A DNA stretch of 64,000 nt from Ampelomyces quisqualis (lineage: Eukaryota > Ascomycota > Dothideomycetes > Pleosporales > Phaeosphaeriaceae). Below the pieces are notes generated by a model that did not search any database, had not been told where the DNA came from, and saw nothing but the letters and a program-made list of their open reading frames with translations. The stretch lies in the NCBI GenBank assembly GCA_018398575.1, contig JAGTXZ010000011.1:1798001-1862000 (forward strand), written 5' to 3'. The position numbers and the translations under genes are program-made. Shown piece after piece: positions 45,801-55,673 of this stretch; position 1 is the first letter of the stretch; each line of letters starts with the position of its first letter.

Positions 45801-47478
45801 CTCCCGTGCCATTAGAAGATTCGGTAAACTTGGTGTGATCCAGGTCAGCAAGTAGAGCGCGGGCATTGATTGGGCAAGCACTGGGCTTTCGCAGAAGCAC
45901 TAGAAAATCGGTGAAGATGATGAAGATGCCCGAGGTTGATGATGGCCCGGAAAGCTCGCCATGGTAGGGCGGCGGAAGCTCGACACAATCAACAGCGGTG
46001 ATGAGCCTTCCTTTGGGATGGAAAGCTGAGGGCCATGACATGACCATGTTCCGCAGGCGATCGAAAACTTTGATTTGCTGCGTCGTAGGTCCTTCCCTGG
46101 AACAAATGTCGGCGATGATGTCTCTCGCTTTCAAGAAGGGCTTGATGGCGGGATGTCTGGCCGGTAGCTGCTTGACGATATTGTCGATGTAGAGGTTGTA
46201 ACGTGGAAGTCGTTGCACAGGTTCGATGAGCATTGATGTGAGTCGTTGCTCGCCAGTTTCGTAGACCCTCTTGGAGAAGCTCGAAGCAGCATCTTTGGTG
46301 AAGAGCTTGAGCAGCTGTGAGAAGTCGCCGTGAGCTGCCATGTAGTCGGTGTAGCAGTCACCAAATTGCGGGAACCACTCCAAGAGAGCCTTGGCGACGG
46401 CGGCAGCTCCAGTGACGTCTGGGGGATCCTTCTGTCCTCGTAGCGGGGCAATGAAGACATGGTCTGTTGCTTGTTCGATGTCTTGGATGGCGCCATTTTC
46501 CGTTTCTTCCAAGATGAGGCGCAATGCGTCGAGGAACTTTGTGTTCACATGTAGGATTCTGTCGAGGCTTGGGGGAAAAAGGGCTTGCAGCGCGTGTTCG
46601 GTGGGGCTGTTGCTTGTGTGTGACTTTTGCTTTGCCTTGTCACGGAAGTCGACGGCGACGTTGTGCACCAAGTCGTGTACTTTGCTCACATAGTTTTCTT
46701 CGGTATCCAGGAGCTCGCACAATTCGCGTCGCAGTGTCTCCTTTTGGTTGCGCGAGAAGGACTGCGATCTGTTCAGGGCGGTGGGCTTGGAGGGCGCGCG
46801 ACGGAGCTTGGCGGTAGGCAGGAAGGCAGTCTCGCCGAACAGCTTCACAACAGGGGCATACGGGCCGTAGCGCTGTCGGAGGAGGTCGTCTTCCGACTCG
46901 TCGAACTGGGCCGAGTCGCGGGCGTCCAGCGACTGCATGCTGCCTGGCGGGAGGACGACGTCGACGTCAATCCAGCTCAGGGTCTGCTCGCCGAGGGCGT
47001 GGCGCACGTCTGTGATGACGTGGGCGACGTTGTCGATCTTGAGCATCTTGGCGGCGAGGATGGCGGCATGCGAGGCTGAGAACAGCTCGGGGGCCGAGGG
47101 CAGGTGGCCCGGGGTGGCGTTGCGCTTCGCCCAGGCATGCTTGAGCTCTGCGGGCAGGTCGGCGAAGTATTTGCACAGGCTGAAGGCCAGGGCGCGGCAG
47201 ATGTCGTCGCCCTGCTCCTCGCGCGGCAGACACGTGACGGCGGCGTAGAAGGCGGCCGTGGGCGAGACGATCAGGCGCACGAAGTGGTGCAGGCCGGCGG
47301 GGGTGAAGACGTGGGCTTGGATGCGCGAGTGGGTGGCGTGGGTGGCGTGGGCGGACGTGGGCGTGGGGCCGTAGAAGATGGCGACGGGCGCGTCCGAGAG
47401 GAGGTCGTCGGTGGTGTAGAAGAGCGACAGGTCGGCGGCAGCGAGCGCCGCGGGCTCTGGGGAGATGATGGCGACCAT
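42883..47478 (-). CDS. bud3: Large RhoGEF (DH domain), probable Bud3 orthologue
   Basis: Single exon; 1,531 residues from the Met at 47478 (MVAIISPEPAALAAADLSLF). The open frame continues upstream, but that part is translated repeat and Trp/Gly-rich noise, so it is excluded. Residues about 1-235 form a conserved N-terminal block (IQAHVFTPAGLHHFVRLIVS, ALAFSLCKYFADLPAELKH). A Dbl-homology domain runs about 248-460: KETLRRELCELLDTEENYVS, then RLTSMLIEPVQRLPRYNLYI. A PH-like region with IFIIFTDFLVLLRK follows. The middle is long and disordered, and the last 110 residues are coiled coil (ARLRKENARLKREVAGLKAQ). Length and order fit filamentous-fungal Bud3, a GEF for Rho4 in septum formation; other fungal RhoGEFs are possible. 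Confidence 0.78.
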   Translation of the reverse strand: MVAIISPEPAALAAADLSLFYTTDDLLSDAPVAIFYGPTPTSAHATHATHSRIQAHVFTPAGLHHFVRLIVSPTAAFYAAVTCLPREEQGDDICRALAFSLCKYFADLPAELKHAWAKRNATPGHLPSAPELFSASHAAILAAKMLKIDNVAHVITDVRHALGEQTLSWIDVDVVLPPGSMQSLDARDSAQFDESEDDLLRQRYGPYAPVVKLFGETAFLPTAKLRRAPSKPTALNRSQSFSRNQKETLRRELCELLDTEENYVSKVHDLVHNVAVDFRDKAKQKSHTSNSPTEHALQALFPPSLDRILHVNTKFLDALRLILEETENGAIQDIEQATDHVFIAPLRGQKDPPDVTGAAAVAKALLEWFPQFGDCYTDYMAAHGDFSQLLKLFTKDAASSFSKRVYETGEQRLTSMLIEPVQRLPRYNLYIDNIVKQLPARHPAIKPFLKARDIIADICSREGPTTQQIKVFDRLRNMVMSWPSAFHPKGRLITAVDCVELPPPYHGELSGPSSTSGIFIIFTDFLVLLRKPSACPINARALLADLDHTKFTESSNGTGELAFVQSMELSQVFFTEHSEGSILQLLSHIPTVAQAGRPRSRDRQRLGLRMFYLQGLYEGKAQKVVEELTKARVEGRFPETERESSKWEVRSLSGDLCLFSSISEHMGNGLVEGRKEPAKIQVLVDAQQASSPLQVGEQGVELIVALSILGDGFYQLDMTGANGYSARDKLTSLEFLPVLNKRFANYLQLRNSIRNPTLCEAYLLRNQQILKSLTLQFPQVEDSQESKSRPHSPVKMLSNLFAGSVGREGGTRKLQRNAHTLGDIPRMALPGQSALSRPYSRDGETSRPNSSSKNVSFNATTPMDSLAKLEESLANLTLALHARKGNIVGRSVRARSTADELMVNELYNSILESPSNLDLAAQSSVDVLFAVFEKFLNIAWKERMGPVLSHATLVSLQMRSDSMYPGEFEEFFRTTVNEFSSQNQRALRAIIQLLAELLEGTSNDGDRGILTAAFAEMIVPAGNANDFISLMDRLVQDIEALFSIQTPGLNTPNYGSVDSKGRSIAGSINSNTSLRKRFGFGTLTRENSKSESESKVGSLWRSLSKNSYGTDSQPPSLSKAGAPLLGRSNSTDTGRMSPKRPSSRDRPTVLGAFNFENGNAAGPGRSFVGALGTIGEVPPTAGPPRKKRRSSLSDLKTLQDANDVPTWSPQTPRRPESVVRDSRQSASAEPRTPSRTTPSTIKHASAIPTPTRLGSPIRKENSPGNALDRANSVRPKSLAAKPESKDEVTIKSYSATKRRSERGDSISGIPSLRPTTSGGLSERPGSGNTVKMPPARSPAKTGAASTSQPKRLRMQSPQKLRERLQNQQRDIDSASQDLQNELSAIGHELNARSTPRLTTQSSAPPSTASPGQSTSLESRIATLENQLKITLETLTIRTNSIAQDVGSSLQVSEARAKHLDQLYRDMNAENEALYARFNEELEKVASSSRKGKVDEEVQRRLKVSEEEAARLRKENARLKREVAGLKAQIRE

Positions 47479-47706
47479 GGCGTGCCAGGCGCGTGCAAAC
47501 GAGTGACGGTGCCCGAGCTGGCGGGCGGTGGTGGACGGGAGAGGGCGGTGGGCGACACGGAGTTGATTCTTGACCTGGGTCCTGCCTACCCGTCCCACGG
47601 AGACTAAGCGGAAGGTGCCGGCCGCCCTTGCATCCCCGCAAAACAAAAACACCCCCCGCCACCAGTGCCACCACCACCAGTACCACCACCAGTACCACCA
47701 CCCATC
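47479..47706. promoter_or_regulatory. Divergent promoter, bud3-like / dcc1
   Basis: 228 bp between head-to-head starts. The dcc1 side holds a CCACCACCAGTA-type repeat (about 47664-47704) that runs up to the ATG. Confidence 0.5.
47664..47704 (+). repeat. CCA-rich simple repeat in dcc1 leader
   Basis: Tandem CCACCACCAGTA units directly before the start codon of dcc1. Confidence 0.75.
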
Positions 47707-48896
47707 ATGGCCACGCACCAGCACCCAGGCGGCGTGCCCTTCTCCATGGCACACCACATGCAGCGCTTCCGTCTGTTCGAGCTCCCGCCCGAAATCGTCG
47801 ACCTCATAGACGCACCCAACCCTCCACGGTATGTTTGGCCGCGTCCCGTGCATCACGTGCATCCCGTGCATCACGTGCATCCCGTGCATGACGTGCATCC
47901 CGTGCATCACGTGCATCACGTGCATCACGTGCATCACGTGCATCATCCGCATCTCGTCCTGGGCTAAGTACTCCGCATGCCGCCAGCCTCTCTGTCAAGT
48001 CCCAAGCCGCTTCGGGCGCACCCAACCCGAAGCCCGCCTATGCTGTGCTATGTACGCCCGCGAAAACCTACCAGCTGCGGCAGGTCCAGACATCCAACTC
48101 GCTATTCATCACCCAGCCCGCGCTCGAGTCCCATGGCCACGACTTCCCGTCCCCGGCCACACGTGTCATTGCATCGTGCACTGCCACCCTCGAGCTCCAC
48201 CCCTCCGACGCCGCTGCCGCCGTGATCCTGCTGCGGCATGTGCTTGCCGTCTACGACATGGCTGCCGACCATGTCGACGCCACCGCCAGCGGCAAGAGCA
48301 TGGCCGCCGTTTTCGACGACATGCCCTTCTCAGACGCTCAGTGCCTGTCAGCATGGCAGGAGCTGATGGCCTTCGAGCACCAGGGCAGCTCGTACCAGCC
48401 ATCTGCTAATGCGCTTTCGCAAGTGTGGACGGCTATTCATGCTGCTACACTGGCAGAAGGCATCAAGCTCGACAGCCAGTTTCTGACCACCGACATCACC
48501 AAAGCAGTCAGCGACGAACACCATCCACCAGCACTCGTCGGAGCCGTTCTGAGACATCTGGCTGAGGATGACCAGGAACCCGACGGCCCGTGGTCCCGCT
48601 TGGATCGCACAAAGACGGTCACTTTTGCAGGCAAAACCCTTCTCGACGCCAAACGCGGTACCGACTTTCTCGTTGCCGACTTTTTAGACACCTGGGAAGA
48701 CAGACTTCCGGAAGCATGGCGAAGAGATGCACAACTGAATTCAATCCCAGGAGCCTACGAAATGCCTACCAGCACCACCATACGAGCGAGGGGTAATGGT
48801 GCAAACCTATCCGAAACCGACAATACATCAAGTTCTGCGGCAAAACTCCCAGCACGTAAATGGCACGACAAGTTTGGCAAGACAAGGAAGAAATAA
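47707..48896 (+). CDS. dcc1: Sister chromatid cohesion protein DCC1
   Basis: Exons 47707-47828 and 47987-48896 encode 343 residues. Exon 1 ends ...FRLFELPPEIVDLIDAPNPP; splicing adds RLSVKSQAASGAP, then AYAVLCTPAKTYQLRQVQTS and NSLFITQPA, the hallmark of Dcc1. The C-terminal half has winged-helix-like segments (WTAIHAATLAEGIKLDSQFL, DDQEPDGPWSRLDRTKTVTF) and ends in a basic tail (ARKWHDKFGKTRKK). Dcc1, with Ctf8 and Ctf18, forms the alternative clamp loader that loads PCNA and supports cohesion and the replication checkpoint. The 158-nt intron is unusual: most of it is a 9-bp tandem array. It converges with the broken dioxygenase gene, 174 bp away. Confidence 0.88.
47845..47943 (+). repeat. 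9-bp tandem array rich in E-boxes inside dcc1 intron 1
   Basis: Eleven contiguous copies of (C/G)(A/C)CGTGCAT, followed by a degenerate twelfth. Six units read CACGTGCAT and so contain the palindrome CACGTG; four read CCCGTGCAT and one GACGTGCAT. The array lies wholly between the intron donor (47829) and acceptor (47986). Confidence 0.95.
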
Positions 48897-50069
48897 CAGT
48901 GCATAGCGCATGGCCTGTCTCTGAAAAGGTTACACATCACACTACTATTTAGACGAAAATCGTCTAAGCAGTCGTGCAAGGCGCTCCATGGATTTGCCGC
49001 TGGCTCCTGTCAAGGTGACCTGATCTTGTTCACGTCGCTTCGCGATCCTTGTTATCGAGCTTGTATGTACCTAATCGTTGTAATTCACGACTCCACCCCC
49101 ATCCTTGTTCGCCTTGGGAACACCATACAATTCACTCAGATCGTCCTCTTGTGACTTGCTTTGCGGATCGAGATAAGGTCGTTCCGCTCGCGCAGCGACA
49201 CGCACAGCATGCCGCCGGTGTGGTGCAAAACCATAAGTAGCCGAGTGATTCTACGCCCTGTCAGTCACAATCTAGTTTCTCAAGGAAACAGCCCCTCATA
49301 ACGTACCGTCGACCTGTTGTCCCAAAACGCCACGTCTCCTACTCCCCACTGAAACCTAGCATGCATCTCCGGACTTGTTGCCACAATCTCGTTCAAAAGA
49401 CGAATGATGTGGTCGCTCTCCGTCTTCGGAACCCCAACAATCTTGGTCACGAAGCCCGGGTTAAAGAATATGGACTTCCAGCCTGTCACGGGATTGGTTC
49501 GGATCAAGGGATGTTCGGTGGTGACTGGTTCCCTGCGCACCGTGCGACCAAGATTGCGTGTTCCTTGGGCTTGCAGGTCGGCTGAATGTAGTGCGGTGAG
49601 AGACTCAAGGTACTTTTGCATGTAAGGTGAGAGCATGTCGTAGGCAGCGTATTGAGATGACCATAACGTATCGCCCCCGCCACCGCGTGGCGGACCTGAG
49701 AGGACCTTGAGACAGGTGTATGATGGTGGCTGAAGCTCATAGGTTACCTGAGAATGGATGAGTTACGAAACGATCCGTCAAAATCCGTGGTTCTCGCCGA
49801 CTTACGTCTGAATGCCAAAGAAAGGTCGGTGTGAAGAGTGCCCTGAGATCTGGGCTGCCTTCTCCTGTGTATATGACATGAACATCCTCCAAACCCCCTC
49901 GCTTCGGCACACCCGTTGTCGCATGCTTGTGTAGTTCTCCAAAGTATTTACCAAGTTGTCGTTGTTCATCAATACCGAACTTCTTCTGGTCCCGGAAGAA
50001 TACGACTCCTCTAACAGCAATCAACCTCGCAAGGTCGTTCTTTTGAGCATCGCTGAGATTGGCTAGGTC

Positions 50070-50077
50070 GACGCCAT
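50070..50077 (+). repeat. Target-site duplication, left copy
   Basis: GACGCCAT directly before the element; identical to 53155-53162. An 8-bp duplication is characteristic of hAT elements. Confidence 0.92.
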
Positions 50078-50098
50078 CACACTCCGCAACAAACAAAT
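50078..50098 (+). repeat. Left terminal inverted repeat
   Basis: 21 bp beginning CAC; pairs with 53134-53154 with one mismatch at the third base. Confidence 0.92.
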
Positions 50099-50107
50099 AT
50101 GAATCAA

Positions 50108-50154
50108 ATATTTGTTTGTTTGTTTAATTAATAATTAATTAAACAAACAAATAT
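50108..50154. repeat. Subterminal inverted repeat (hairpin)
   Basis: Arms ATATTTGTTTG...TTTAATTAAT and ATTAATTAAACAAACAAATAT are complementary around a central A/T. Related AACAAACAAATATG blocks recur near the right end (53025-53140), as expected of hAT subterminal transposase-binding repeats. Confidence 0.7.
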
Positions 50155-50402
50155 AGATAGCAGATTTAACTAAACAAACAAACATAAGAATCCTTATATT
50201 TGCAAATATTTAACAAATATTTAGTTGTTTTATATACCTAATTTTAGCTAAGTTTTGCTATTGTAATTGCGTTAATTTTAGTGTTTTAAAGTTCCACACA
50301 CTAGCTATCTAAACTTGCTCCTAACAACGCTAGTCTACCTACCTGCTTACACCTGTTTTCTCTATACTTTTAGATAAGCTAAGTATTGCAACGCTTACTA
50401 CT

Positions 50403-52900
50403 ATGTCCCTTAGATTAGTAAGAAAGCGTGCGCGCGCGTTAAACGTTTTTACAACCTTAATAAAGTAATTAAGAATTTTAGTAAGCTTACTACTACCTTA
50501 AACACTCTCTTAAGTATAAGAAAGGTAGCTACTTAAGTTACAGCCTTAAGAATTACTATCTACGCCTACTAAGGGCAGCTACGCTAGCACTATAATAACA
50601 GAGATACTTAAAGATAGCTATATTAATAATAAAGGTAATAACTTTAATAGGCTTAATTAGAATTAGCTTAAAGGTTGCTATATTAAGCTATTAAAGCAAC
50701 CTAGGCGCTTATAAAGTTAGGTATATATATATAGATACTAAGTAGTGCGTATAGACTAGCCTATACGCCTATTTTAGGTGTGTAAATACTATTATATATA
50801 TAAGGCACTACCTATTGTTATTAACTATTTAAAAGCTACCTCTTCTACTACTACTTACCTAGCCTAACCTATAAAGGGCTATAACCTTTACTATACAGGC
50901 CTAATTACTACGCTAAAACGCCTAAATAAGTAGCTATTACTTTATAAGGCAATTATAAGCAGCCTTACAGTATTATAATCTATAGCTAACGTAATAGGCA
51001 ACTTTAATGTCTAGCGCTTCTACTACGCGTTAGTACTCTAGCTTCTTAATAATAACTTACTAATAGAGCTTATTAGTAGAGCTATAACGCGTAAGCTTTT
51101 CTATATAGTAAGTAGAGAGGTAGAAGGCGCGTTGTAGCAATTCTTACACAGTATTGCTACTTACGCAATATAACTATTCTACGCAATATACCTATAAATT
51201 GTCTATACTTTATCTAGCGCTGCTAGCAAAATATATATAAGCTTTAATAGCTAGATAATAAAAGAAGAAATATATAGTTTCTTTAGAATTATTACTTACT
51301 TTGCTATAGAGTTAGGTAGAATCTATAACTTACCTATTACTTTACTATAACTTACTAGCGCCTATACTAGTAAAGTAATTGTAGTAGCTATTATTGTAAT
51401 ACTATAGGCTTTTAGAATTACGTTAGATACACTAGATTACTTTGTACTTAATAACGCAAGTAATAATAACACTATAATTACAGCTATAGCTTATAAGTTT
51501 AGTAACTCTAACTTATCTTATTAACGCCTTAGGTGTAGCTTTTACACTATTAACCTTATTAGATAGGCTCTACTATTTAGTAATAACAAGAACGCGTATA
51601 ATAACGCTATTAAATATACTAATAACAAAAAGGCCTTTATAGTAGTATAGCGTAAGAATAGTACTCTTAGTACGCTTTTCTCTATAATTATATATATTAA
51701 AATACTATAGTAATATACGTTATTTACTAAGTATGTAGAAGCCTCTAATAACTACCTTTCTACTACTACGCGCGTTAAAATACTTTAACTAATTAAGCTA
51801 GTTATTATACGTTAGAACTTATATTATAGCGCTCTTAAGTAGGCAACCTACTTTAAGAGTAGCTTTAATTTTTATATTAAGAAGCACGTAAGCTGCGTTG
51901 CCTATAAGAAGCAGCGTAGCACTTAAAGTAACGCTCTAGCTTAGATAAGATTAAGTAGGCTTTAGGCAGCAGATTAGGTAGTTATTACTAAGTATTAATA
52001 ATGCCTTAAACTACTTAAAACTACTACAAAACAGCTAGAGAGACGTAGTAAGCAACATAGCAGTAACTTTAGAGCTATCTATAAGGTTCTACCTATATTT
52101 AAGTATCTACTTAATTAGCTTAAAAAGCTAGCTAAGCTATATACTAATATAGTGTTTAATGCATATAAAGAGGCACCTAAAGGCAAGTATTACACCTGTT
52201 TTACGCGTTTACTACTAATATCTATGCGTAGATTATCTTTATATTAATATTTGTAACGCCTAGGTAAAGGCTAATAAGTATTACTACTAGCTTAACAACT
52301 TACTAATATACTACACTACTACTTGCCTTTACCTATACTATAAATACTACTATAAGAACTTATAAGAACATAAAGATAGGTAGATACGCGCTATAAACGC
52401 TAAGTTTTAAAAGTTGTAAAGGTTATACAAGAAGGCACTAGCAACTCTTTTACTAATATAATTACCTTATATAAGTATAGTAAATAACGTAATTAAAGCT
52501 CTTACTATATAGCGTAATTATATAGTACATAATAGCAGTAATAAGTATAATTGTTAGCGTAAAGATAAGCTAAGCTAGAGTACTATAACGTATTACAACA
52601 ATAGTAATGCTATCTAATATTAGATTATAATAGCTTTAAAATACCTCTAATTAAGCTGTTTTGTAATAGATATACTAACAATACTAGCATCTAGTTATAA
52701 TTACAAGTAACTTTTTAGCAAGCTTAGTAATCTACTTAAGCTAAAACGCTATACTATTAGTAGTAAGCTACTTGCTGCCTTCTAGCTTATACGCTTATAG
52801 ACCTAAGCAGGATATACTTATACTACTGCTAAGCACTGCAGTAACAACAGCAGCAACAGCGTTATTAGCGACAACAACCTTGCCTGCAAATATAATATAC
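50403..52900 (+). pseudogene. hAT transposase relic
   Basis: Plus-strand reading, with many stops. At 51427-51506 the frame gives LDTLDYFVLNNASNNNTIIT, which matches the hAT core DNA.NND with Asp changed to Asn by G-to-A. The same frame continues RLRC...INLI.ALLF (about 51535-51575) and NNKNAYNNAIKYT, the usual next block of fungal hAT transposases. Near 52270-52440, YYTTTCLYLYYKYYYKNL then INAKF.KL resembles the C-terminal dimerisation region. A possible start ATG is at 50407. Extent is approximate. Confidence 0.75.
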
Positions 52901-53133
52901 AAAACTAAGTAGAGAACAATTAAAGTAACGCGTAAGGTGTCTGGCAGCTGCTAGCTAATTAAAACACTAAAATTAGAGCGCTAAGACTTGTATATACAAA
53001 CGCTAAGACTTTTTACTAAATATTTGTTAATTAAACAAATATATAAGCTCTAAAACACTAAACAAACAAACAAATATGGGCTAGGTGCTAAGCTTTACTA
53101 AACAAATCAAATATGGGTGGCCATATTTGTTTG

Positions 53134-53154
53134 ATTTGTTTGTTGCGGAGTCTG
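53134..53154 (-). repeat. Right terminal inverted repeat
   Basis: Complement begins CAGACTCCGCAAC, the CAG start usual for hAT ends. Confidence 0.92.
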
Positions 53155-53162
53155 GACGCCAT
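53155..53162 (+). repeat. Target-site duplication, right copy
   Basis: GACGCCAT, identical to 50070-50077. Confidence 0.92.
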
Positions 53163-53460
53163 GCACCTTAGTACCAATTTTTGGGTTATAGTCGAACACA
53201 TCTGTAGCATCAGCGAGGAGATTCTTAAAGTCTGCATCACCGAGCTGGCCCTTGTCGACATAAGCTATCTCCGTGTAAGGGGGCCATGTGACGCTTGGAA
53301 AGTGTGGTCTTAAATCTTCATACACGTATTTCTCGTCGTACTTCTGAGCTTTCGATCGTCCTGGGACGTATTTGTGGACTTTTTTTCTTAAAGTCACATC
53401 TAATTCCGGCCTATGGCCGGCTGTGGGCTGGTATGGTACGTCTACGAGCCCTGGTGCCAT

Positions 53461-55673
53461 TGTAGAGGGAGATGTCGTGCTAGGATCAAATCTTTCCGTG
53501 GTGTGTTGGGTCACCTTGGCCTGACTCGAATAGTTGTTGTTGCGTGTTTGGAGGGTTAATCACTGTACATAAGCTGCGAATCGGGTATGATTCGCGTGAT
53601 CGAGGATGTATGAAGAAAACAAAGGGGGATCGAGGCCAGAGCAAAAGTATAAGTACTCGCAACAATGAGCAAATAGATGACTGAATCATGTCACTATACT
53701 CGCACGCTCGGATCAAATGTAGGGATTGCGCCATCGCACACAATCGCGTCGCCTGCGCGGGCCACTGCTTATATTATACGGAGTAAATCATCTGATCTTA
53801 AATGATCCCCAGCAGTGGACACATTATCACGATTTACGTCAATGCTTCTATTGCGTAATCATAGTAGATCATCTAGTGCGATCCCATGCGCACTATCTCT
53901 TGAGTTACACACTCTTGTAGGAAACCGTCCTCCTACTTGCTTTCAACTACAATTACACTAAGGAAGCTCGAACATGTTCTTATGGGTGCTGTGCTGTAGA
54001 CGGTTGTCGGAATCGGGCAGATAAAAACGTCTTCGGGGAGCAAATACATATATTAGTTGAAGGTTGCGGTGTGCTTCCATACTAGCCCGATTTGGTAGGT
54101 AGGCACGTAGGGTCGGAGATGGTGCAATATTTGATACTATGATGCCATCCGCTCAAGTTGCATGTCAAAGCGTCACACCATAGCCAACAATGTCACGTTT
54201 CTTATTCTGCATCTTGTTCACTTCTGAAACATTGTCGAGTTCTGAGGAATGGCAAATGCTGCATCATAGATAGATACTGCACTGCCTTACGCTTCATGCA
54301 TCGGGAGCATCATCAACATGGCGCCGACTGCTTATCTTCAACATATCTTTTATATACCCTATTTTACAAATGACGCGGTCTAGAATCTCGTACAAGACTA
54401 GGGACGATTTGACTCTCGAGACGCATAATATGTACCTGCAGGTTTACCAGATTCTGAAAACTCGACCGTCGAGCACGAATTACTGTTGGGCTGTCAACCA
54501 TTATTTACATGGTATACAGCCGAAAACGATATAAGACACGGGCCTGGGATAGTGGCTGGGCCATTATATCATTATGTATTGATCTGTCACGTGGAGGCAT
54601 CAATACCTACGCCTAGGCCGAGACGGTCCTGTTTACTCCCACACATTCAAATTTGGATGCTAGACGTTCGAAAATACCTGATAGATCCGCTCGAATACTA
54701 CAGCGAGATGACACACCTGAATATACAGCACGATACCTCAGTAGAATACACGAACAGATGCACCGCACCACCTGTGCAAGCATTGGCATGATCCCAGCCC
54801 TAAATTCACACAAGATCCTCTGTGTCCCACAGATACAGCTCCCTTTCAAAACAGTATGGCAACCTTTCATGCTGAAATATTCCTTCTTGGTAGTAATATG
54901 TGGTACCAGTGCCCAATATCTGCTCTGATGAACGTTGTGAATGTTGTCCTGCCATTATAATCCTAACATCGATGAGTGAATAGCGCTGTCGTTGTCGCGG
55001 CATGGCATGATGCCTCCAGAGAACACTGCATAGATTTAAGCAGTTGATCATTTAAACAATCCTTTACCTTATAACTATTGGCATACGGTCTTGATGCTGC
55101 TGCTTGACGGGGAAGTTGGAACTCGCTTGGGCTTGAGACTCAACAGTAGATCCGCAGCAAAAACACTACGCCCTCAGGTGAAGGGGTTGTAATTACTTCC
55201 TTAATTAGATTCAGACAGATACTCAGTGCCCCTCTTTACCAGGCATGTCACATCCTGTACATCCGCGATCATCCGACAAGGAGTGCGATCGGGTTAGGCA
55301 AAATGCAAAGCTTATGTTTTTTTGCACAACACATGATAGGAAAAACGGGAAATAGAAGATGAATGTTATTAAACAAAACGGCACGGTGGAAAGGCGAAAC
55401 AAGTGCTCAAAGTAACTCAATATAGAGCTCAAGCGCGTGTGGACTGAACACCTCTCGTGCTGAAGTGCTGGTGGAGCTGGGGTTTAGCCCCACTTGGTGC
55501 TTCAAAGGACCCCACTAAGGCGTGCGATCCAGAATTCATAAGACATTGATCTATCGGAGAGAGCAGAAACCAAGAGGAGAGTGTGAAGTCTGTGAGTCGG
55601 GATTAGACTTGCCAAGATTGAATATTATGTACTGTGACGCATAGCCATAAATCCATCGGCCTGTTAGTCGAGC
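53461..55673. other. Gene-poor stretch upstream of the broken dioxygenase
   Basis: 2.2 kb with no intact gene recognised. A perfect palindrome TACGGAGTA lies at 53777-53785. Base composition is only moderately AT-rich, so RIP has not saturated it. Confidence 0.4.

Larger units (their letters stand above)
50078..53154 (+). mobile_element. hAT-superfamily DNA transposon, RIP-degraded
   Basis: 3,077 bp. The ends are 21-bp inverted repeats, CACACTCCGCAACAAACAAA(T) on the left and CAGACTCCGCAACAAACAAA(T) on the complement of the right, differing at one base. They are bounded by an identical 8-bp target duplication. Inside, the sequence is extremely AT-rich, CA and TG dinucleotides are scarce while TA and CG persist, as left by RIP (CpA to TpA). 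A plus-strand transposase relic is still readable. It lies in a TauD-like gene, in the opposite orientation to it. Confidence 0.93.
49071..53460 (-). pseudogene. TauD-type Fe(II)/2-oxoglutarate dioxygenase gene, split by a hAT transposon
   Basis: Coding parts are 53460-53155, then (after the insertion) 50069-49806, 49747-49307 and 49250-49071; introns are 58 and 56 nt. Leaving out the element and one copy of the duplicated target gives exactly 397 codons, ending in TAG. Key residues are intact: iron ligands in WHSD (188-190) followed by VTYELQPPSYTCLKVLSG, GGGGDTLWSSQYAAYDMLSP, and a distal His/Arg segment HRRHAVRVAARAERP. Members of the family oxidise taurine or other sulfonates and related substrates with 2-oxoglutarate. 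The insertion lies within the HGVDLANLSD motif at codons 100-102. Reading from exon 1 into the element hits a stop after about 20 codons. Neither flank shows RIP-type damage, so the break seems to be the only defect. Confidence 0.9.

Noticed and set aside
47845..47943. CRISPR-like array
   Set aside because: Units are 9 bp with no spacers, in a eukaryotic intron; a minisatellite explains it.
47479..47952. N-terminal extension of the RhoGEF beginning with repeated Met-His-Val
   Set aside because: It is the antisense translation of the 9-bp array and the CCA repeat inside dcc1; it would overlap the dcc1 start and its promoter.
50078..53154. Retrotransposon or ordinary AT-rich isochore
   Set aside because: Short inverted ends, 8-bp target duplication and a hAT core fit a DNA transposon; no long terminal repeats are present.
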